Shown piece after piece: positions 6,268-10,469 of a DNA stretch of 10,469 bases (positions are counted from its first letter, which is position 1; each line of letters begins with the position of its first letter). Under the pieces are notes generated by a model, which saw nothing but the letters and a program-made list of their open reading frames with translations, was not told where the DNA came from and ran no database searches. Source of the stretch: Natrialbaceae archaeon (GTDB lineage: Archaea; Halobacteriota; Halobacteria; Halobacteriales; Natrialbaceae); assembly GCA_003552325.1 (NCBI GenBank), contig PUKM01000035.1:1-10469 (forward strand), read 5' to 3'. The translations under genes were made by a program, and so were the position numbers.

Positions 6268-7335
6268 TCAGTCAGCAGCCAGTTTATCCAGGCCGGCAGA
6301 CCGAATGTCCTCGCCGTCGACTGACGAACGCAGGCTGTCCATGCCGTCCTCACGGTCGATGCCGAAATTGGTCTCGTACAGTTCTTCGACGCGGGCCATC
6401 TCCTCGTCGCTCAGCTTTGGTACATCGCTCGCGGCTGCCCAGGCCTCGATATCCTCATGGGTACGGAAGGTTGGCGTCACCGTTGTGACGGGGTCGTGGC
6501 TCAGCAACCAGGCGATCGACGCCTGGGCCATCGTCCGCTCACCATCGGCGTGGGCCGGTTCCTTGAGGAACCGAAGCGTCTCGAGTTTCTCCCAGCCAGT
6601 TTCGTACCAGGCATCCGGTCGGAAGCCACGGTGGTCACCGGCCTCGAGTTCCGTATCCGGAGTGACCTGTTCGTTCAAGATTCCGGATGAGTGGGGGACT
6701 CGAGGGATCAAACTGGTCGAGGAACCGGTTCGCTCGATCGTGTCGAGGAAGTGGTTGCCGACGTCCTGCTCGAGGACGTTCCAGACCAGTTGGACGGAGT
6801 CGAACTCGTGTTCGATGGCGACGTCGCCCTCTGCCAGCCAGCCGATGGAGGGGCCCAAGGCGAGCCCGCGGGCGCGGATCAACCCCTCTTCTTCGAGTTC
6901 ATCGAAGAACTCGAGCACGTCAGGTGTGATCTCATCGGCGTCGGCGTTGTGGAGTTGGAGCACATCGACGTACTCGACGTCGAGCCGCTCGAGGCTCTTC
7001 TCGAAGGCCTCCCGGAGATAGTCCGTGTCCATCTCCTTCGGGAGTTCCCCGTGGCCGGCCTGTGGGTTGTTGTAGAAGTCGTAGCCGATTTTGGTCGCGA
7101 TGGTGACGTCCTCGCGGTGGTCGGCCAGGGCCTTCCCGAGTAACTCCTCACTTCGACCGTGACCGTACACGTCGCCGGTATCGAAGTAGGTAATGCCACT
7201 TTCGAGCGCGTACTCGATCATTTCGATGGCGTCAGCCTCGGATCGGTCGCCCCACCAGTCGGTGCCGACGACCCAGGCTCCGAACCCGACCTCACTCACG
7301 GGCACGTCCGCACTGCCGAGCGTTTGATACTGCAT
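6268..7335 (-). CDS. Aldo/keto reductase
   Basis: Encodes a 355-residue soluble TIM-barrel oxidoreductase that reduces aldehydes or ketones with NAD(P)H. The N-terminus (MQYQTLGSADVPVSEVGFGAW) is typical of the family. The catalytic tetrad is present as D52 and Y57 in YFDTGDVYGHGRSEELLG, K82 in IATKIGYD and H129 in VLQLHNAD. The C-terminal region has QASIAWLLSHDPVTTVTP (271-288) and a further helical tail, as in members that bind the cofactor through the late barrel strands. The frame is open to 7476, but the added N-terminal 47 residues are Arg/Cys-rich and unlike the family, so the ATG at 7335 is chosen; a TATA-like box lies about 26 nt upstream of it. The gene is divergent from the tandem winged-helix regulator, which may control it. 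Substrate cannot be predicted; some relatives act on sugars or inositols. Confidence 0.93.
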   Translation of the reverse strand: MQYQTLGSADVPVSEVGFGAWVVGTDWWGDRSEADAIEMIEYALESGITYFDTGDVYGHGRSEELLGKALADHREDVTIATKIGYDFYNNPQAGHGELPKEMDTDYLREAFEKSLERLDVEYVDVLQLHNADADEITPDVLEFFDELEEEGLIRARGLALGPSIGWLAEGDVAIEHEFDSVQLVWNVLEQDVGNHFLDTIERTGSSTSLIPRVPHSSGILNEQVTPDTELEAGDHRGFRPDAWYETGWEKLETLRFLKEPAHADGERTMAQASIAWLLSHDPVTTVTPTFRTHEDIEAWAAASDVPKLSDEEMARVEELYETNFGIDREDGMDSLRSSVDGEDIRSAGLDKLAAD

Positions 7336-7357
7336 ACCCACCACTCTGGGCCGGAGG

Positions 7358-7364
7358 AACTTAG
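7358..7364 (-). promoter_or_regulatory. TATA-like element for the aldo/keto reductase gene
   Basis: The - strand reads CTAAGTT, centred about 26 nt before the ATG at 7335, as in leaderless transcription. The box is weak, and a GC-rich segment (ccgtacggg) lies directly upstream. Assigned mainly by position. Confidence 0.35.
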
Positions 7365-7407
7365 CCCGTACGGAACGTCGACTGAGGGCGCTAGTGGGGC
7401 ACTTTTT

Positions 7408-7418
7408 CTGTTCAACAG
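7408..7418. repeat. Palindrome CTGTTCAACAG in the aldo/keto reductase-regulator spacer
   Basis: CTGTT and AACAG flank a single C. It lies between the divergent promoters and next to a T-run (7403-7407), so it could be an operator for the neighbouring winged-helix protein. It may also be chance, given its size. Confidence 0.25.
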
Positions 7419-7493
7419 TACCGCTCGAGCAACACTCTTGCCACCTTTTATTTCGTCCTGAATAGAGCGTTACCAATCTGTTTTGGAACGTCG

Positions 7494-7499
7494 CTTAAT
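7494..7499 (+). promoter_or_regulatory. TATA-like element for the winged-helix regulator gene
   Basis: CTTAAT is centred about 29 nt before the ATG at 7526, supporting that start over the in-frame ATG at 7556. A GGTAACC (7510-7516) just before the start and a GTTACC (7469-7474) upstream of the box form a possible inverted pair around the promoter, so the gene may regulate itself. Confidence 0.4.
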
Positions 7500-7525
7500 C
7501 CAGTGTAGGGGTAACCAGCAGTTGT

Positions 7526-8206
7526 ATGAGCCAAACGGAGTCTGCGGTTACGACGATGTCGATTGACTCGACCTTCGATGCGCTCGCGAGCGACCGTCGG
7601 CGACGCATTTTGACGCTCCTCACGGCGGACGAGTCACAGGTTGCAGTCAGCGGTGATTCGGCGTCCCTCGAGACGGTTGCCCGACACCTCGTTGCGCTCG
7701 AACAGGGAACCGAGCCAGAAGCGGTAACAGACGCTCGCTGTGCGGAGTGTGTGACGAGCCTTACTCACGTCGAACTCCCATCGTTGTGTGCAGCTGGCTT
7801 CCTCGAGTGGGACCGCTCGGCGGAGACGATCGACGTTGCGGATGACTTGACGCTCGACGGCTCACTCCTTCAAGCGACCCTCGAGTCAACCGAGCGTGAC
7901 TGGAGTCAGCTGTTCAGCGCACTGGCAAATCACCAGCGTAGACTCGCGCTGTCGGTTCTCGAGGAAGCGATAACGCTCGATATAGAGGCGCTTGCTGCCG
8001 AAATCGCCAGTTGCGAGGAAACGGCCGACGCGACCAATATCGAGGTGCAATTACACCATCAACACCTGCCGGTACTCGAGGCAGCCGGACTCGTCACCGT
8101 CGACGGCCGAACGGTGAGCCTCCGCGGTGAGTCACTCGAGAGTTCGGTGTTCGAGATGGATCTCACACAGGCCTCGGGTTCCATCGTTGTGAGTGCGCCC
8201 AACTAA
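7526..8206 (+). CDS. Tandem winged-helix (DUF7344-type) putative transcription regulator
   Basis: Encodes 226 residues with two copies of a haloarchaeal winged-helix-like domain. Copy one begins STFDALASDRRRRILTLL (15-32) and ends with the HLP-like helix THVELPSLCAAGFLEWD (80-96). Copy two begins DWSQLFSALANHQRRLALSVL (125-145) and ends with HHQHLPVLEAAGLVTVDG (177-194). The pattern of Arg-rich recognition helix, glutamate-rich linker and H-LP-L-AAG helix is what I associate with DUF7344; the label rests on recall, not on a profile search. Copy one has an extra CAEC pair (C72, C75), with C88 nearby, that copy two lacks. There is no membrane segment, so it should be cytosolic. Start at 7526 is supported by the TATA-like box. 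Divergence from the aldo/keto reductase suggests that gene as a target. The inducing signal is unknown. Confidence 0.75.
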   Translation: MSQTESAVTTMSIDSTFDALASDRRRRILTLLTADESQVAVSGDSASLETVARHLVALEQGTEPEAVTDARCAECVTSLTHVELPSLCAAGFLEWDRSAETIDVADDLTLDGSLLQATLESTERDWSQLFSALANHQRRLALSVLEEAITLDIEALAAEIASCEETADATNIEVQLHHQHLPVLEAAGLVTVDGRTVSLRGESLESSVFEMDLTQASGSIVVSAPN

Positions 8207-8250
8207 CATCGACGTCACCTGGACGGGCAAAGCGGACGGACAACCGAACG

Positions 8251-8256
8251 TCTATG
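8251..8256 (+). promoter_or_regulatory. TATA-like element for the acyltransferase gene
   Basis: TCTATG is centred about 28 nt before the ATG at 8282, consistent with a leaderless mRNA that starts independently of the preceding regulator gene, whose stop is 75 nt upstream. Confidence 0.35.
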
Positions 8257-8281
8257 CCTCTCGCGGCGCTAACCACGGCGC

Positions 8282-9196
8282 ATGACTAAACGGTACGTCT
8301 CGCTCCCCGACGAGGCGGAGACGGGTATGCGTACATTCGTCGACGACGTCGATGAGCGACTCTCGAGTGATGAGGACACCTGTACGGTGGTCGAAGACGT
8401 ACTCCTGGATCTCTCCGGCGATCGGGAGGCATACGAGCGGTGGCAAGCCGGCGACTCGGTGACACCTGCCGAACGCGTCAGACTCCAGAGCTACGATCCC
8501 TGCAACACGACCCTCGAAAGTGAGTACTATGCGGAAAAAGACGAAGAAAAATTCAAGCGTTCGAAACACCTCCAGTGGCTCTGGCGACAGTTCGACAGCC
8601 TCCCGATCGCCGACAACGTCGAGTTTGCCCTCCGATTCCGTCGGATGCTCGCCACCCATCTCTTTGATTCCTGTGGGGAGAACTGTCGGTTCTTCAAAGG
8701 CATCTCCGTCACCTACGGTCACAACATCACCGTGGGCGACAATACCGTGATCCACGACGGCGTGCACCTGGACGACCGCGGGAAGCTCACCATCGGCAAC
8801 CGCGTGTCCATTTCGGACGGCAGTCACCTCTACAGTCACGATCACGACGTCGTCGACCAGACCGAAGTCAGAAACTATCACACGATCATCGAAGACGACG
8901 TGCGTCTCACGTACGATTCCATGGTCCGCGCAGGAGTCAAAGTCGGTGAGAACGCCCTGGTCGGGGCCCGAGCCATCGTCCAACACGATATCCCTGCTCA
9001 CCACATCGCCGTTGGCATGCCCGCACAGAGCATCAAAATCAAACCCGGCTGGGAAGATGTCGCCACGCCACTCGAGGAAGCCGGCGTCAACCGCCAGGAA
9101 GAACGCCGTCTCGAGTACGAACTCCCGGACGACCTCGAGGTTTTCGATGAGTTTCAGCGATCAGTGACACCGCCCGGATACACTCACCGGCCCTGA
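8282..9196 (+). CDS. Acyltransferase with left-handed beta-helix (hexapeptide repeat)
   Basis: Encodes 304 residues. Residues 1-130 are charged and helical, with Glu/Lys-rich EYYAEKDEEKFKRSKHLQWLWRQF around 81-104, longer than in minimal acetyltransferases. From about 131 to 250 there is a left-handed beta-helix of hexapeptide repeats: GENCRFFKGISVTYGHNITVGDNTVIHDGVHLDD (132-165 as the first turns), GKLTIGNRVSISDG (167-180), VGENALVGARAIVQHDIP (221-238) and the closing AVGMPAQSIKIKPGW (243-257). The YSHDHD at 184-189 gives candidate active-site histidines. The architecture is close to maltose/galactoside O-acetyltransferases and to WbbJ-like enzymes, which acetylate sugars with acetyl-CoA as trimers in the cytosol. 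The C-terminal 50 residues form an acidic tail. The following gene is only 61 nt away. Sugar target is unknown; a link to the glycosyltransferase at the other end of the window is conceivable only. Confidence 0.9.
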   Translation: MTKRYVSLPDEAETGMRTFVDDVDERLSSDEDTCTVVEDVLLDLSGDREAYERWQAGDSVTPAERVRLQSYDPCNTTLESEYYAEKDEEKFKRSKHLQWLWRQFDSLPIADNVEFALRFRRMLATHLFDSCGENCRFFKGISVTYGHNITVGDNTVIHDGVHLDDRGKLTIGNRVSISDGSHLYSHDHDVVDQTEVRNYHTIIEDDVRLTYDSMVRAGVKVGENALVGARAIVQHDIPAHHIAVGMPAQSIKIKPGWEDVATPLEEAGVNRQEERRLEYELPDDLEVFDEFQRSVTPPGYTHRP

Positions 9197-9227
9197 ACAC
9201 TCTGTCGTACTCACTGCTCGAGCAACA

Positions 9228-9242
9228 CCCAAGTGCATTGGG
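9228..9242. repeat. Inverted repeat CCCAA-gtgca-TTGGG before the zinc-ribbon gene
   Basis: The arms pair perfectly over 5 bp with a 5-nt loop, and the element ends about 15 nt before the ATG at 9258, where a TATA box would otherwise be expected. It could be an operator, or a hairpin at the end of the acyltransferase transcript; there is no T-run after it. Confidence 0.3.
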
Positions 9243-9257
9243 ACCGTTTGACATGGT

Positions 9258-9614
9258 ATGGAGCTCTGGGGTTGGCTCATCGGCTACATGGTGTTGTTCG
9301 CCAGCATCCACGTCGTGCTCTATTACGTCTACGTCCGTCGAGACGATGGAGCGCCGACAGACGTTGGACCAGCGGGCGGGAACGGCGAGTACGCCGGATT
9401 CTACACTACACCGCGTGTTGATGGGGCCCAACACCCTGGTGAGGAAGCCAACCCGGTCGAGGATCACGATGATACTGACTCGAACGTCGAGTACGACGCC
9501 CATAGCCAGGATCTCAAAGGTGAGACCACGGCCTGTCCACACTGCGGCGCGCCGAACGAATCGGACCGAACGTTCACGTACTGTCGGCTGTGTATCTCGC
9601 CGTTGCGATATTAA
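9258..9614 (+). CDS. Membrane-anchored zinc-ribbon protein (DUF7577-like)
   Basis: Encodes 118 residues. One N-terminal transmembrane helix spans WGWLIGYMVLFASIHVVLYY (4-23), followed by positive VRRDD, so the rest should face the cytoplasm. Residues 30-90 form a flexible, acidic linker. The C-terminus (93-112) holds two CxxC pairs, C93/C96 in CPHC and C109/C112 in CRLC, the classic zinc ribbon, and ends SPLRY. The single helix plus C-terminal ribbon is an arrangement I associate with haloarchaeal DUF7577, recalled without a profile search. It starts 61 nt after the acyltransferase gene, so co-transcription is possible. The TAA at 9612-9614 overlaps the convergent TraB-like gene's stop in a TTAA palindrome. 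The function of such proteins is unknown. Confidence 0.82.
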   Translation: MELWGWLIGYMVLFASIHVVLYYVYVRRDDGAPTDVGPAGGNGEYAGFYTTPRVDGAQHPGEEANPVEDHDDTDSNVEYDAHSQDLKGETTACPHCGAPNESDRTFTYCRLCISPLRY

Positions 9615-10369
9615 TGAATAGTCCGCGAAGGCTCTGCTCTCCTGAGTGCCGTCTCGAGTGCATCTAAATGATCGACGCCCACGATAGCGACGGTCAGCCC
9701 CGTTCCGTTTGTGAGTGACTCCAGACGATCGATCATACAGGCCTCCCTGGCCTCGTCACGGTAGGTTGCTGCTGTCGGTAAGCTGGAATCCTCGGTTCCC
9801 ATCTGCTCGAGTGCGAGCAGTGTCCGCACGCTGTCGACGTGACGACGTTCGTGATCGGCTTGCCGCGCAGCTGTGTCCTCACTCGAGCAGTCGTACTGGA
9901 TGGGGTCTGCCCTGATCGAGCCGGCGGTTTCGGTGGCGTTCGAGACGGTCGCGACGCGGCAGGCCAGTGCCGTCTTGGTCGCACCGCTGACGCTCGCGAG
10001 AACCCGTCTCGCCGTCGACAGCGAGACCCTGTCGGCGAGCAGTGTCGTGAGGACACGGCGGAGAAACGACCAGTCCGGTCCGTCGATTCCAACCGCGGTC
10101 GCCGTCGGCGCGGCCTCGAGTGCGGCAGTCATCTCGCCACCATCCACCCCACCGGCTCGCTGGTACAGGCTGATCGCGGCAGGCGGGAGTTCGAGTGCCA
10201 GGGTGTTCGGTTCGACGGCCTCGAGGACGCGTTCGACACGGCCGATGCTCGCGGGGTGGTCGTGGACGACGCCGAGGAGGACGAGATTTCGTGACGGGAG
10301 GGAGCGACAGAACTGTGGGGTAATCCGCGGGTCGTCGAAGCGGTCGACGAACGGCGGCTGATCGGTCAT
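9611..10369 (-). CDS. Divergent TraB/PrgY-like protein
   Basis: Encodes 252 residues from the ATG at 10369. NLVLLGVVHDHPASI (28-42) has the GxxH-type loop, PNTLALELPP (54-63) supplies the conserved Glu (E60), and YRDEAREACMIDRLESL (203-219) with VAIVGVDHLDAL (227-238, H234) supplies the Arg and second His region. This order of a His motif, a Glu, an Arg-rich helix and a late His motif is that of the TraB/TIKI superfamily, thought to include metalloproteases, but identity looks low. No transmembrane helix is evident, unlike many TraB proteins, so it is probably soluble. The frame runs open to 10420, yet the TATA-like box at 10393-10398 lies inside that extension, so 10369 (or 10372) is the likely start. 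It overlaps the zinc-ribbon gene tail to tail by 4 bp. An unrelated haloarchaeal hypothetical is the alternative. Confidence 0.68.
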   Translation of the reverse strand: MTDQPPFVDRFDDPRITPQFCRSLPSRNLVLLGVVHDHPASIGRVERVLEAVEPNTLALELPPAAISLYQRAGGVDGGEMTAALEAAPTATAVGIDGPDWSFLRRVLTTLLADRVSLSTARRVLASVSGATKTALACRVATVSNATETAGSIRADPIQYDCSSEDTAARQADHERRHVDSVRTLLALEQMGTEDSSLPTAATYRDEAREACMIDRLESLTNGTGLTVAIVGVDHLDALETALRRAEPSRTIH

Positions 10370-10392
10370 CATGCGGTAATACGAGACTACCG

Positions 10393-10398
10393 TTATAG
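10393..10398 (-). promoter_or_regulatory. TATA-like element for the TraB-like gene
   Basis: The - strand reads CTATAA, centred about 26 nt before the ATG at 10369, as expected for a leaderless mRNA. This argues against the in-frame ATG at 10420, which would place the promoter inside the coding region. Confidence 0.55.
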
Positions 10399-10419
10399 CC
10401 CTTCTGTTGCCTGTTTTCA

Positions 10420-10467
10420 TCAGAGATCGTGAACGTCGGTATACAGTGACCGGAGCGACCCCTGCCG
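10420..10467 (-). CDS. Possible C-terminal tail of a gene entering from the right edge (partial)
   Basis: Reading inward on the - strand gives fifteen codons (RQGSLRSLYTDVHDL) ending at TGA (10420-10422). The sequence is hydrophilic and looks like a haloarchaeal C-terminus. The stop leaves about 50 nt before the TraB-like start, room for that gene's TATA box. The other - frames are also open over this short span, so the call is weak and no function can be given. Confidence 0.3.
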   Translation of the reverse strand, partial: RQGSLRSLYTDVHDL

Positions 10468-10469
10468 GG

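Noticed and set aside
6203..7021. 272-codon + strand frame antisense to the aldo/keto reductase
   Set aside because: Ser-rich low-complexity translation, typical of an antisense reading of acidic coding sequence.
7336..7476. 47-residue N-terminal extension of the aldo/keto reductase
   Set aside because: Contains Cys/Arg-rich residues unlike the family, and the promoter lies within it.
8252..9004. 250-codon - strand frame inside the acyltransferase gene
   Set aside because: Val/Asp-rich shadow frame; the hexapeptide repeats on the + strand identify the real gene.
1..10469. CRISPR, tRNA, rRNA, IS element or phage module
   Set aside because: No repeat-spacer array, cloverleaf, transposase motif, terminal inverted repeats or structural phage gene was seen on either strand.

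Overview
This window looks like chromosomal DNA from a haloarchaeon, most likely in or near the Natrialbales. The evidence is GC-rich coding sequence, acidic proteins rich in Asp and Glu, promoters with TATA-like boxes about 26-29 nt upstream of start codons (leaderless mRNAs), very frequent CTCGAG (about 60 by eye) and very few CTAG (four seen). The taxon is an inference from these traits and from protein style, not from a marker gene.

Layout, left to right. A probable C-terminal tail of a + strand gene ends at 34 and converges on a GT4 glycosyltransferase (52-1176, -). A spacer with promoter-like elements leads to a small CxxC protein (1363-1557, +), then adenosylhomocysteinase (1723-3012, +) and an unrecognised 249-aa protein (3206-3955, +). 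An acyl-CoA dehydrogenase (3977-5131, -) is divergent from a CPBP/CAAX-type membrane protease (5340-6158, +), and their shared upstream region carries repeated GTGAAC hexamers. An aldo/keto reductase (6268-7335, -) is divergent from a tandem winged-helix regulator of the DUF7344 kind (7526-8206, +). A left-handed beta-helix acyltransferase (8282-9196, +) and a membrane-anchored zinc-ribbon protein (9258-9614, +) follow. A divergent TraB-like protein (9611-10369, -) overlaps the previous gene tail to tail by 4 bp. A possible C-terminal fragment of another - strand gene reaches the right edge.

Almost every gene seems to be its own transcription unit with its own TATA-like element, so there is little operon logic. 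The genes span several functions: methyl-cycle salvage (adenosylhomocysteinase), fatty acyl-CoA oxidation, surface or lipid glycosylation, acyl transfer, redox chemistry and transcription control. The most informative pairings are the two divergent ones: acyl-CoA dehydrogenase with the CPBP protease, and aldo/keto reductase with the winged-helix regulator. I saw no rRNA, tRNA, CRISPR array, IS element, phage gene or toxin-antitoxin pair. This is mostly ordinary core and accessory haloarchaeal sequence. No large unknown system is evident; the points worth a second look are small proteins and regulatory DNA.
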